From Laburnicola sp. R22_1 (Eukaryota; Ascomycota; Dothideomycetes; Pleosporales; Didymosphaeriaceae), in NCBI GenBank assembly GCA_014281115.1, contig JACONQ010000012.1, positions 1,984,001 through 2,048,000 on the forward strand: DNA of 64,000 nt, read 5' to 3'. Under the pieces are notes generated by a model that saw nothing but the letters and a program-made list of their open reading frames with translations, made no database searches and was not told where the DNA came from. Of this stretch, positions 54,530 through 64,000 are shown piece by piece (the first letter of the stretch is position 1; every line of letters begins with the position of its first letter). Both the position numbers and the translations under genes were made by a program.

Positions 54530-56237
54530 CTTATGCTATCTTACGCTCTGCACTAACTAGGAAATAATTATATAACTAGGGGCGTAATATTATACATTTA
54601 GTAGTAGAAGCAGTAAATATTAACCTTATAGATATAAGAATAGAAGCCGAGTGCGTTAAAGCTCTCTACTATAATAGGTCTTAAACAAATATTATAAAGA
54701 CTGTGTTAGTAACGCTTATACTTAGCTTACTAAATATAAGCTTTTCGAGACTATTTATCGCAAACACTACTAATCTTAGTTAGTAAGGTAGCTATCCTAC
54801 CTATAACACCACACGCCTAATGCGTATATTAAGGTGCAGATCCTTAATATAGACTATAAGGCACTCTTATCACTTAGGTAGGCTAGCAAATAGGTATAGA
54901 TATAGGTTAGGGTTAGGTTCTCTTACATAAGATCCTAACACTAACTTAACCTTTACCTATAAATTTTGCGCTAGTAATAGGTATAGATTAAATTAGGGTT
55001 ATATAAGCTATAGATTAGGTTAGAGTTAAATAGAATAGATTATATTAAGCTTAATTAATTATATTTTTTATTAGCTATATATAATTTTTATAGTAAATTA
55101 CTATATTTTTATAATTACCTTTTTATGCTCTTTTTAATTACTAAGTAGGGGGCTATGGTTTTTTTATTATATTATTTAAGATAAAAGCCTTTATTATTCT
55201 ACTTCTAAGTAGTTAATTAATAACACACATAGTAAATTACTATAAAAATATCTTTATTATTATAGTAATATTAATAATAATAATAATGTAGCGTTAATTA
55301 AATCTACTTAGAAGTAGAATAATAAAGACTTTTATCTTAAATAATATAATATAAAAAGCAAAGCCTCATACTTAGTATAAGTTTATATATACCTATATAT
55401 TTTTAAGTATTTTTATACTAGTAAATTGCTTATATAAAAATATATAAGTATACACACATCTACGCACGTTTGCGTATAGCTAAGTAGTCTCTTTAAAAAA
55501 AACTTTCCTAATATAATAATTCGCTACATTTCTAATAGTCTATTATTAGACCTTCTGGCTGCTATTACTAGTGACGCCCTCTTAGCGTAATGGCACATTA
55601 CGTAATTCCTACACTCTACGCGGATTATTACCTTTTAACTCGAATTTAATAGGCCTATAGTCTTTGGCTTTCTATATCTTCTACATCCTTTTATTTTTTT
55701 TATTAAGGGAGGGCGTTTATTATTTGTAACAATTATAGCGTACTTTTTTAAGGATAGGTTTGTAGATAGCTTTTTACTTTTAAGGGCGACTAGTATAAAG
55801 AGAATCTTTAAGGTACTCTAGAAGAAGCTTAATTATATATTTATTTAGCTTAAAGCCTCGTTAGTAGGCTCTACTATAGATAGTGTTAATAGTACGTAGT
55901 AAGATGCTAGTAATTGCGCTAATTTAGGTGGTAGATTTTTCACTAAAAGGTAACTTTAAAGTGATAATTAAAGTACGAGTAGAGAGATGTGTTTAGAGCC
56001 ATAATATATTCAAAACCACTATTAAAAACACTAAAAAAGTAAGTATACTAGCTATCTCCAGCTTTAAAAAATCTACGATTTTTGCTAAGTTAGACTAATA
56101 GATCCGCCGCTAATTTAACGCTAGTAAAAACTTTTAAAAGATAGCCCTATATATATAATAACACTATTAGTAATAATATTATAATTCTAGCAGATCTAAT
56201 ATAAGTCTATAAATTATTATTACTCTGTGGGTATCTA
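54530..56237. repeat. RIP-like AT-rich island
   Basis: Extremely AT-rich, dominated by TA dinucleotides, with no usable frame. It contains the dispersed repeat in an inverted pair (55119-55215 and 55288-55372). Around 54840-55050 there are GGTTAGGGTTAGG-like short runs. 55500-56200 resembles a heavily mutated coding-type sequence (regular composition, many TAG/TAA) and may be an old retro- or DNA transposon beyond recognition. Confidence 0.7.
55119..55372. repeat. Inverted pair of the dispersed AT-rich repeat
   Basis: The left arm (55119-55215) has ACTAAGTAGGGGGCTATGG, then ATTTAAGATAAAAGCCTTTA. The right arm (55288-55372, reverse complement) has ACTAAGTATGAGGCTTTGC, then ATTTAAGATAAAAGTCTTTA. 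Both end in a TTCTACTTCTAAGTAG/TTAATTAA block. Same family as the copies at 9.1-9.6 kb and 41.8 kb. Confidence 0.75.
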
Positions 56238-56656
56238 GTAGAGAGACTATATAGTACGCATTAATCTACTACGTAGCACGTATTTCTAACTATATATAGT
56301 AAGGACTTAGTAATACTCTAGTAAATAGTATTTACTAGTAAAATACTATTACTATTATCTATATATAATATATTACTATTATTAAGTAATATTACTATTA
56401 TATTATTACTATAGTTTAGGGGACCACTATTTAACGCAATCTACGCACGTATTTTAATACTGCCTATTATTAGTAGTAGGAATAGTAGTAACGTTGTATA
56501 ATTATATAGTAAATATCTAGTAAATAAAATAGCTAAATAATAATAATATTATTTTATATATAAATCCTATCTAGTAAAGTATTTCTAATATCTAACTATA
56601 TATAGTTGGGAATATGTGCTGCGCAGTAGATTGATGCGTGCCGTGTAGTCTCGCCA
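56238..56656. mobile_element. Decayed hAT-like MITE, second copy
   Basis: Left terminus GAGACTATATAGTACGCATT matches GAGACTACATGGCACGCATC of the intact element with C-to-T/G-to-A changes. The right terminus (TAGATTGATGCGTGCCGTGT..AGTCTCGCC) is better preserved. The interior also matches (ACGCAATCTACGCACGTATT TTAATACTGCC here; similar in the other copy). No clear target duplication remains. Exact ends are uncertain by a few bases. Confidence 0.75.
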
Positions 56657-56673
56657 TGAGGACTGGGGCTATA

Positions 56674-57996
56674 CTGTGGTATCCGGCCGAAGTAGTGTAG
56701 GTGGGTCGCGCACAGCAGGGGTGCGCATCCTATGTAATTAAATGCAACCTTTCTGTTTCTGTCTAATATTACATACAAATTTCAGTACTTTGTATAACCG
56801 CCTTCGGCATCAATCACAGCCCGGCATCGAGCTGGCATGCTATTAATGAGCTCCCTTAACTGTTCTACAGTGATCGACTCCTAGGCTTCCTGTACTATCC
56901 TACGCAGTTGATCATATGTTGGCTGCCTCCCACCTTCTTAATCAGGGTAATTCACCTCTATATAGTCCTTCATCTTGTTCCACACAGCTTCAATAGGGTT
57001 AAGATCTAGGGAGAATGCTAGCCAGAAGATAGGATAAATCCCTCTTTAAGAAAGCTCCTCTATTATGTACGCAGCTGAGTGCCCTAGTGCCCCATCTTGC
57101 ATAAAGCTTAGGTGAGGATTTAGACATAACCAGCCATTAATAAGTGGTACAATCCGCTCACAGTAGCTCTCCTTATTAATTGACTTCCACTCCTTCTCCC
57201 AGAACAGATGAGGACCTTTAGACATGCCAGAGAAGCAGCCCCAGAACATCCACCCACGCTTTCTGCGGATCTTCTCTACTAGGCAGGTATCCTCTAGCTC
57301 CTCTCCTGGTCGCCTTGTTACCCATACTTTTCTGTGACGTCCACCCGTGATCCATGTTTCATCGCTCCATAGGATCCTCCACCATTGCCAGGGTTCCCAG
57401 TTGATATGAGCCTCTGCCCACGCAAGGCGTATCTGCCGATTTTGCTTAGTAAGAGGAGGCTTAGCACGGGCTACACAGCGTCTGTACCCTCTCCTTCGTA
57501 GAGCACTCCTAATTGTATATTCGCTAACTCCCCAGTGCTCAAAAGGTCCCTTAGCAAGCTGGAGATAGCTTAGCTGCCTATTACTACGCGAGGATTGTAT
57601 ATATGCCTCAAGTTAATCAACTTGGGCATCTGTAAGGCGAGGTGGGCGACCAGAGCGCTTCTTGGGCGTGACGCGATCCTTAGTAACTGCGTAGCCAACT
57701 TGTCTCTCTGTATATTGAAGCTGGTTGGCGATAAAGTCGTAGGTATGGCCTGCTCGACGTAGGGCGCGTGCCTCTACAGCCTCATCGCGGGTAAGGTATC
57801 GATGGCGAGGTGTAGAAGGTGGTTCGGACATTATGCGGGTGACGTAGGGATAAAGAAGCGCGATAAAGAAACACGTATCTCTATACAAATTTGGTGACGC
57901 TAAATGTGGATTTGTCAGAAAGTCGTATTTAATTACATAGGATGCGCACCCCTGCTGTGCGCGACCCACCTACACTACTTCGGCCGGATACCACAG
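56674..57996 (-). mobile_element. Tc1/mariner-like transposon with perfect 70-bp inverted repeats
   Basis: A 1323-bp element flanked by TA (56672-56673 and 57997-57998). The termini start CTGTGGTATCCGGCCGAAGT and match each other for 70 bases without a mismatch. The interior encodes a single decayed transposase on the minus strand. The element sits 17 bp from the end of the decayed hAT-like MITE. The unmutated termini contrast with the broken coding region. Confidence 0.9.
56782..57831 (-). pseudogene. Tc1/mariner transposase, inactivated
   Basis: Starts at the ATG at 57831 (MSEPPSTPRHRYLTRDEAVE), and 350 codons lead to the TGA after GGYTKY. It has helix-turn-helix motifs (GHTYDFIANQLQYTERQVGYAV, GVSEYTIRSALRRRGYRR) and a basic hinge, KKRSGRPPR. 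DDE positions are visible: Asp of LWSDETWITGG, Asp of SFMQDGALGHSA and Glu of LDLNPIEAVWNKMK. Four in-frame stops interrupt it (after AQVD, after IEELS, after NYPD and after VQEA). All are TAA or TAG where Gln (CAA/CAG) or a similar codon is expected, consistent with C-to-T mutation. No frameshift was needed, so decay is by point mutation only. Confidence 0.88.
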
Positions 57997-57998
57997 TA

Positions 57999-58242
57999 GG
58001 GCTAAGTGCGCTGGTGCTTTAACCCTTCGTGGGAAAACGCCCAACTTTTCCGCCAAGCAATTGAACGAGCCGGCGAATGGTAGCATGCTTACACTGCCAT
58101 AAGTGGTTTAACCCAACGGCGAGTGGGTATCGATTTCACAAGTGTTTGCGCAGTGCTACAGGGCGTAACTTAAAATCATACCTCTCCCAGTGGCCCGCTC
58201 GTTTGCGACAGGCACACTGCAGAACGAAAAGCGAGAGACAAA
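57999..58242. other. Short intergenic region before the regulator gene
   Basis: Promoter/leader of the Zn2Cys6 gene; GAAAAGCGAGAGACAAA directly precedes the ATG. Nothing else is seen. Confidence 0.5.
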
Positions 58243-60364
58243 ATGGCCAGAAACACTCGTGCGAACGCCAACTGGGAGAAGGACAAGACAGATGAGAAAG
58301 CTGACGACGAAATCAAAACTGAGAAGCCCAACGGAAAGAAAGAGCATATCCGAAAGAAAGCCTGGAGACCGAAGACGAAGACAGGTTGTATCACGTGTAG
58401 GTAAGTGAGAACTTTTTCTGCCTTCAGCGTGTTAGTGGTCTGTCGATGGATATCTGTCACCGTTGCTTTAATTGGCACATAGGGGCGAGAGGCTGCATGC
58501 ACAACAGATGCACCACTTGGCCCTTCCGGGACATCGGGACACCTTTCGCCATATTGAGAGATATGGACGCCGACCAACCCTAGCCTTCGGAGATGATCGA
58601 TCGTACCTGGCTGATCCTGACGCGCCATCTTCCCGTCAGCCTAATGCTTGTTTTGACCACGTTCTGCCTGCGTTCGAGCTATCAATTGCTGCAAGACTGA
58701 CGCCTCTATAGGATACGGAGGATCAAGTGTGATGAGGCTAAACCAAGTTGTCAACGATGCGCTTCAACTGGACGAACGTGTGATGGTTACACGGCAACAA
58801 CATCCTCGCAGCAACCGCAAGCAGTTGCATTTTCTCCTCCAAAGTTCTTCCTGAGCCCTGCCCATGTTCTCGATCTACACTCGACTGCAGAGGCAGAAGC
58901 GTTCCATTTCTTCAAGTATCAGACGGCGTACGAGGTGAGCAACTGGCTCCGATGATTCTGGTGTGTTGCTCACGGCCACAGCTCTCCGGTTTCTTCGACT
59001 CGAGTTTTTGGCAATTCGAAGTGCTGCAGGCGTCGCACACTAGCCCCGCGATTAGGCACGCTATCATTGCGATCGCTGCTTTGCATCGCAAGTTCATCGT
59101 TGGTCGACTGGCCGTGGTGCCCGACGATATGTCTGACAAACAAATTTTCTTCGCTATGGAGCAATCTAATCATGCGATCCGGGAATTGACCAAATCGGCA
59201 ACTCAAAAAACTATATCCAACATGATGGACATAATGACTGCTTGCATCATGTTCTTCTGCTTGTGCTGTTTCCAAGGCCACCAGAGTGAGGCGTTAGAGC
59301 ACTTGCACAGTGGTCTGAAGATCCTGCATCAGCTGGACGAGGAACTCGATTCGCAAACAGATGATCTGGAAGTTCATCCTGTATCTTTGAAGACACTACG
59401 AGCCATATTCGTGACCATGGATGTGCAGGCAAGAGGGGTGATGAGCAAAGAGTCGCTGGGGACGTGGGCGAAAGCGCCGAAGCGGAAATTCATTCGACCA
59501 CCATCGAGTTTCAAAACATTCGCCCAAGCTCGGTATGCTTTCGAATCCTTACACCACGAGATCATAGGGTTTATGCAAGCGCTAGATATCGACCCGCCGA
59601 CTGGCCCCGGCGCCGTACCGTACATAAAGCGTGAATACCAGCAATTTCAGGAGGAGTTCGACGATGCAAGCATCCGACTAGATCAATTCCTCGGATGCCT
59701 GTCCCACGTTACGGCTCAGGAGTATCGTGAGTCCATATTAGGAATCAAGCTCTTCCGGGAACAAGTAAGAGCATACCTGAGACTCTTCAAAGGATTCGAC
59801 GAGAGCAAACGTGTACGCGAAATAGAATGGCGTGTGGAAGAAACGGCTATGAAGAACATGCTGGACCTGACGTGCGAACTGTTGAAAGCGCCACCAGACA
59901 TTAGCATCCCAGCTGGGGCACAACCAGAAGATTACTATCCCGACGTTACCGATGTAGAACACATCTCTCAAATGGAGATTCCCGCCTATGCGCGTCCCGT
60001 GTTTTCTTCCAACTCGGGCGTGCTCTCTGCTCTGTGGCTTGTTGTCTCCAAATCGACCTCTACTGCGCTGCGGCGTAAAGCGATAGCACTGATGCTCAAT
60101 TACCCACGACGCGAAGGGATCTGGGATGGCGTCCTGGGAGGGCGGGTGGCCTGGGAAATTCTGAGGTTGGAGGAGACAGCAGTAGATGGAGAGCTAGGCG
60201 CGAACAAAGACCAACGGGCGGAAACCATCGAAGATTGCAACAAAGTCCGGGACTGTAGTATACGCTACGTGGGCAGCAGAGTCATGGAGGTCGAGTTTCG
60301 AAGCCTGAGGCAGTGGGAGGCGGGGTCTGAAGCGCGTGGCATAAAGAAGATCATTGCGTGGTGA
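58243..60364 (+). CDS. Zn(II)2Cys6 transcription factor
   Basis: Nuclear regulator of 587 residues from three exons: 58243-58400, 58712-58934 and 58982-60364. The N terminus is Lys-rich (residues 12-47), then the zinc cluster C49-X2-C52-X6-C59-X6-C66-X2-C69-X6-C76 (GCITCR/IRRIKCDEAKPSCQRC). An upstream ATG region and start MARNTRANANWEK fit a short leader. The rest is the helical fungal-specific factor domain with AFHFFKYQTAYELSGFFDSSFW, PAIRHAIIAIAALHRKF and SEALEHLHSGLKILHQL. The first intron is unusually long (311 nt) and splits the cluster, a common position for this family. The second intron is 47 nt. No cluster of enzyme genes lies beside it in the window, so targets are unknown. The adjacent Tc1-like element ends about 245 bp upstream. 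Confidence 0.85.
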
Positions 60365-61411
60365 GAAGACGTGAATAGTAGCACGGTCAATCAATGCAGT
60401 ACATATGCTTTGTTGAACGATCAAGGTGTTGTTTGCTGTATACTACACGGGTTCCTAGCTGCGGTGTACGAGTGCTGGAAAGATGCATGTGAATGAGGCG
60501 CGGCCGGGGCGAGCTAGAGGCACGTGATGGCCCGGAAGCGCTGGAGGAAAGCGCGACCCCAGCCACGGCGGTTTGGGAAGCAGCCATTGACCAATCACAG
60601 AATTGCGAGGCTGGGGAAGCTCTGCGGAATGCGGGTTGCAAGGATGCAGCTTCAGCTGAGACAGCTGAGAAGGACGAAATGCCTCTTGCCTGCCCACCCA
60701 ACACCCACCTTGCCGCGACGCACTATCGGTGGCTGCATGGGCATTGGGAGGGCTCCAATTGCGAGGCTCCACGACGTGCTGGCCCGGCCCTTGGGGTGGT
60801 GAGACTGCGTGCTGCTGACGAACGCGCGGTGCTGGCCGGGTGGAGCTTGAACACGCTGCTGCTGGCGATTGCGGGACCCATCGCCAGGCCAACGCGAGCG
60901 CCGAGGCGTGCCGGAGCTTCACGAGCTGCCGCGGCCGCGATGCATGCACCGTGATGGGTCAACAATGGGGCAGGCTGGGGCGCGAGTCGGTTTGGGGTGT
61001 GATGCGCAGAAAAGGAGAGCGCGCGGGCGGCTAGCGTGATGCCGCTAGGGCCCAGACCGGCCTAGCCGTGTTTACGCCCAGCCTCTCCTCTTCATGCACG
61101 CATGAAACGGCTCCACCAACGGCGCCCCGGCACCACTCAAAGCTGACAGACAGCTGTCTTCCCTCACCTGTGCAAACGCATCCATCCTTCGTCCACTCAC
61201 CGCTGCCCCACCAATTGCTATCACGCTGGCATTCAAGGCTCTCGCAGCACCCTCTTCACCTTTACCTCAAGGAGCCCCAAGTCGCTTCTTCATCCTTTCG
61301 TAGAGGGGATAAAGAAGTGACGCGACGACTCCGGCACGCTGGATTTTGAAGCCAGAGGTGAGAGCGCGCCCGCACCCGCGACGCCCAGCAGCAGCAGCTA
61401 ACCGCCGCAGT
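60365..61411. other. Intergenic, long GC-rich upstream region of hex1
   Basis: 60480-60950 has matching frames on both strands with Ala/Arg-rich composition, typical of GC-rich non-coding shadows. 61060-61350 is pyrimidine-rich and is probably the transcribed leader of hex1. A likely leader intron runs from the donor GAG|GTGAGAG near 61357 to the acceptor CCGCAG at about 61411, with a perfect CTAAC branch site. Confidence 0.45.
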
Positions 61412-61771
61412 TCCGATCCCGTTCAGTGTCTTCCCGTCCAGCTATCGGAACGTCAGCAAGGACGCTGAGAACGAATCGACAACAGTCCAGGTAGAAGCAA
61501 AGGCAGAGCTACCACAGGCAGGACGGGAAGGTCACTCTGAACGTCAGGAATCCTTCTCTGTCCACGTCAAGCAGCCTGCTGAACGACGCGAGACCTACAC
61601 TGAGGACGTTCGAGTTTTTGAAGACCGCCAGCGCCGCCCCCAGCCTCCGCAAGCCCAACAGCCTGCCCGGCGCCGTGAAGAGGTCCACATCCACGAGGAG
61701 CACCGCTACAAACAGCCCGAGCAGACGCGCCGCTGCGAGCGCGTAGAGGTTGACGTCCACACCCGTGACCG
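61412..61771 (+). CDS. Upstream in-frame exon of hex1 (N-terminal extension)
   Basis: Open in one frame and joined in frame to the main exon by a long GT-AG intron (61772 to about 61960, ending TCATCACAG). The product is charged and repetitive: QPAERRETYTEDVRVFEDRQ, ARRREEVHIHEEHRYKQPEQ and ERVEVDVHTRDR. The next exon then begins YPSQRPLVGSHIESHAATYD and stays open to the usual hex1 start and beyond. No in-frame ATG is found upstream in this exon, and joining it to the preceding exon meets a TGA. The start of an extended form is therefore unresolved. Extended or alternatively spliced hex1 products are known in other fungi. Confidence 0.55.
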
Positions 61772-62335
61772 GTAAGTGACTCGTCTTGTTTACTTTTCAC
61801 CGCGTCCCTGGCACAGACCGCCCCCTGATGCACAGGCCCAAGCGACATTGGCCTAACCCTTTCTGTTTTATTGTTGCCTGAGCGACACACAGTGCCCCAC
61901 TTTTCCGTCCGCTCTTTTCTCTTCCCTGCTCAAGCTGACCTTCTCCTTCCTCATCACAGCTACCCATCCCAACGTCCTCTCGTCGGGAGCCACATCGAAT
62001 CCCACGCCGCCACCTACGACCGCGACTTCAACGCAGTCCACGGTGCCCCAGCCGACCGAGGTACTACCCAGGTCGACGTCTCTGAGCGTCAATTCCGCGA
62101 GCACACGCGTCCCATCGTCGGTGGTTACACTGCCGAGACCTATAACCTCAGCACCAAGCCCAACTACGAACAGCCCTCCGGCTACCGCAAAGAGACCTTC
62201 GCCGCCAAGCACGACACCCACCCTTACCGTCGGGACGTTGACGCAGTTGACAGCCGATACCCATCCCGGGAACAGGTTCGAGTAGAGACCACTACTCGTT
62301 CCACTGTAGACGCCCCCAAGCAGTACAAGCGTGAT

Positions 62336-63178
62336 ATGGGATATTACGACGACGACGGCCACTACCACTCGTTCCGTCACGGTATCTCCAAGGCAGCCCA
62401 CAAGGTCGCTGAACACGTAGCCCACCCCATCCACGGTTCTCGCCACGACCACTCCCACGACCACTCCTTCAAAGGTTCCAAGCACGACGATCGTCGCGAG
62501 GAAATCGTAGTCAAGGAGAAGTACAGCCCTTCTGCTGCTCCCGCCCCAGCTGCTTCCGTCCACTCCCACTCCCACGTCTCTCACACTTACGCTCCGGCGC
62601 CCGCCCCATCCCACGCTCCCGCACCCGTCTCCAGGTACCGTCCAGCCGCTGGTCCCTCCTTCTCCCACAGTCCATCCGCCGGTCCTTCCTTCTCCCACAC
62701 CCAGGTCACCTCAACCCGCAAGATGGCTCCTCCCAACACCATTACCATCCCCTGCCACCACATCCGCATTGGTGATCTCCTGGTTCTCCAGGGTCGCCCT
62801 TGCCAGGTTATCCGCATCACCACCTCCTCCCAGACCGGCCAGCACCGCTACCTTGGTGTTGACCTCTTCACCAAGCAGCTTCATGAGGAGTCTAGCTTCA
62901 TCTCCAACCCGGCACCTTCCGTCATTGTCCAGAACATGCTTGGTCCTGTCTTCAAGCAGTACCGTGTTCTTGACATCCGTGAGGATGGCCGTGTTGTTGC
63001 CATGACCGAGACCGGTGACGTCAAGCAGGGTCTTCCGATCCTCGACCAGAGCAACCTTCTCCAGCGCTTGACCGACTCGTTCGACAATGGCCGTGGCAGC
63101 GTCCGCATCTTGGTCATCAACGACGATGGCATGGAGATGGCTGTCGACTACAAGGTCGTTCACGGTTCAAGGCTGTAA
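62336..63178 (+). CDS. hex1: Woronin body major protein HEX1
   Basis: Forms the crystalline core of Woronin bodies, peroxisome-derived plugs that seal septal pores after wounding; specific to Pezizomycotina. The start at 62336 gives MGYYDDDGHYHSF, matching the family N terminus, and 280 residues. Residues about 20-110 are His/Ser/Pro-rich (HDHSHDHSFKGSKHDD, SVHSHSHVSHTYAPAPAP). The eIF5A-like double beta-barrel core begins at Met130 (MAPPNTITIPCHHIRIGDLL) and includes GRPCQVIRITTSSQTGQHRYLGVDLFTKQ, SNPAPSVIVQNMLGPVFKQYRVLD and MAMTETGDVKQ-type sequence. The C terminus is SRL, the peroxisomal targeting signal PTS1. The frame is open far upstream, allowing longer forms. The core is too conserved in its HEX1-specific parts, and lacks the hypusine site, to be eIF5A. 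Confidence 0.96.
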   Translation: MGYYDDDGHYHSFRHGISKAAHKVAEHVAHPIHGSRHDHSHDHSFKGSKHDDRREEIVVKEKYSPSAAPAPAASVHSHSHVSHTYAPAPAPSHAPAPVSRYRPAAGPSFSHSPSAGPSFSHTQVTSTRKMAPPNTITIPCHHIRIGDLLVLQGRPCQVIRITTSSQTGQHRYLGVDLFTKQLHEESSFISNPAPSVIVQNMLGPVFKQYRVLDIREDGRVVAMTETGDVKQGLPILDQSNLLQRLTDSFDNGRGSVRILVINDDGMEMAVDYKVVHGSRL

Positions 63179-64000
63179 ATTATTCAATCGTCAACGGTAA
63201 GCGTCCCCCTCGTCCAATGTCTTCGCACTGGCTGATCATCTCAGATCGGAATCAAACCTTGGGCATGTGTTACGAAACGTCAAGGAGTTTGGTCCTAGCC
63301 GACCATGTCAGATCAGATTGTGTTCATATATTCTCTTCGCTCTGGTCGCCTGACCGGGCTCACTGCCACCTCACCGCGGGCCCTGCTGGCGATCTACACC
63401 AGTGCACCCAAGGGAGGTGTTGGTATCTTCCATAGCAATTGGCGCAGGGATCTCCGGTTCACGCGATTTCAAAAGTGAGGTACATCTGTGGATAGTTAAT
63501 GGAGTCTTTGCTTATAAATTGTCATGCCTGCCTCGATGGTTTGTGTTATCCTTGCGTATATTGTCTTCACCTTCGTGCACTCTGTACTACTCTTGATCCT
63601 GAGGTGTTCTACTTTGTTCTTCGGTGCCCCATCGTTAGTTGGGTAGCTTGCGTCGAGCGTGCCAGTTTTCATGCAGCTTGTGGACATGCTCCATACTCCA
63701 GCTCCCATACTGAGTTCCTCTACTCCCTCTCGCTTTACAATGGGCCAGCGTACCTTCTCGTGATCCCGGGACTTTTGTTGTTGCCTTATTTTACTACACG
63801 TGATATCTTTGTTAGCTTTCTTGCTCGTAGGCCCTGCAATTTTTGTCAAACTTGTTACCTCTTCCCATTTCACCGAGAACAATCTAAACTTCACATAAAC
63901 AGTTCGCAAATGATTGATAATTGGTGTTACTTGATACATCCAAACGCGACACGGGTACCATACACGAAAGTTGTTCGGAGAAGGAAGGAACGGGACACAT
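63179..64000. other. 3' flank of hex1, nothing further recognised
   Basis: A minus frame at 63939-63496 has no family resemblance. The window ends in unassigned sequence. Confidence 0.45.

Noticed and set aside
60455..60954. Opposed 164- and 153-residue frames
   Set aside because: Both strands open in GC-rich sequence, neither with protein-like periodicity; likely upstream region of hex1.
61868..62698. 276-residue minus-strand frame over hex1
   Set aside because: Antisense shadow of the His/Ser/Pro-rich part of hex1.
62723..63178. eIF5A instead of HEX1
   Set aside because: The fold is shared, but the hypusination loop is absent, the sequence follows HEX1 throughout and it ends in the peroxisomal signal SRL.

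Overview
This window looks like nuclear DNA of a filamentous ascomycete (Pezizomycotina), most likely a Dothideomycete. The evidence is a Woronin-body HEX1 gene, which is diagnostic for Pezizomycotina, together with short GT-AG introns of 42-82 nt, Zn(II)2Cys6 regulators, a Pth11-type seven-helix receptor, a DUF6590-type protein, and AT-rich repeats with C-to-T decay as left by repeat-induced point mutation (RIP). No virus, plasmid, CRISPR array, rRNA or convincing tRNA was seen. The class assignment is inference.

Left part (1-17.4 kb): a fragmentary gene at the edge, an unresolved hypothetical locus (1.3-2.4 kb), a DHA1-type MFS exporter (minus), a DUF6590-type protein (minus), a coiled-coil/polyproline protein (plus), an AT-rich repeat island (9.0-9.65 kb), a secreted Gly-Gln repeat protein, a broken alpha/beta hydrolase, a Pth11-like receptor, and a six-exon Zn2Cys6 regulator that appears to contain a GC-AG intron.

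Middle (18.2-34.3 kb): two pogo/Fot1-like transposons of identical length (1785 bp) lie head to head as a 3.6-kb palindrome with a 42-bp centre. They are followed by a rhamnogalacturonan acetylesterase, a STRAP-like WD40 protein, an allantoate-permease-type MFS gene with one in-frame TGA, a flavodoxin-less FAD/NADPH reductase, a cupin protein, and a mitochondrial half ABC transporter (Mdl1 type).

34.3-44.4 kb is gene-poor. It holds one hypothetical Ser/Arg-rich protein, one small two-helix protein and a dispersed AT-rich repeat copy. From 44.4 to 52.1 kb comes a housekeeping block: a PPR protein and a COX7-like subunit share a 178-bp divergent promoter, then a CCDC47-like ER protein and a GH18 chitinase with CBM18 and an acidic tail. 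52.7-58.0 kb is a transposon graveyard: a hAT-like MITE with an 8-bp target duplication, a TTAA-flanked MITE, a RIP-like AT island, a decayed second hAT-like MITE, and a Tc1/mariner element with perfect 70-bp inverted repeats but a dead transposase. The right end has a Zn2Cys6 regulator and hex1, whose frame extends far upstream of the usual start.

There is no clear biosynthetic cluster. Genes are mostly independent units. Functional themes are mitochondria (PPR, COX7, Mdl1, possibly the cupin), plant or fungal wall polysaccharides (acetylesterase, chitinase) and transport. I found no convincing wholly new system. The most unusual items are the transposon palindrome, the nested MITE/Tc1 cluster and the extended hex1 reading frame.
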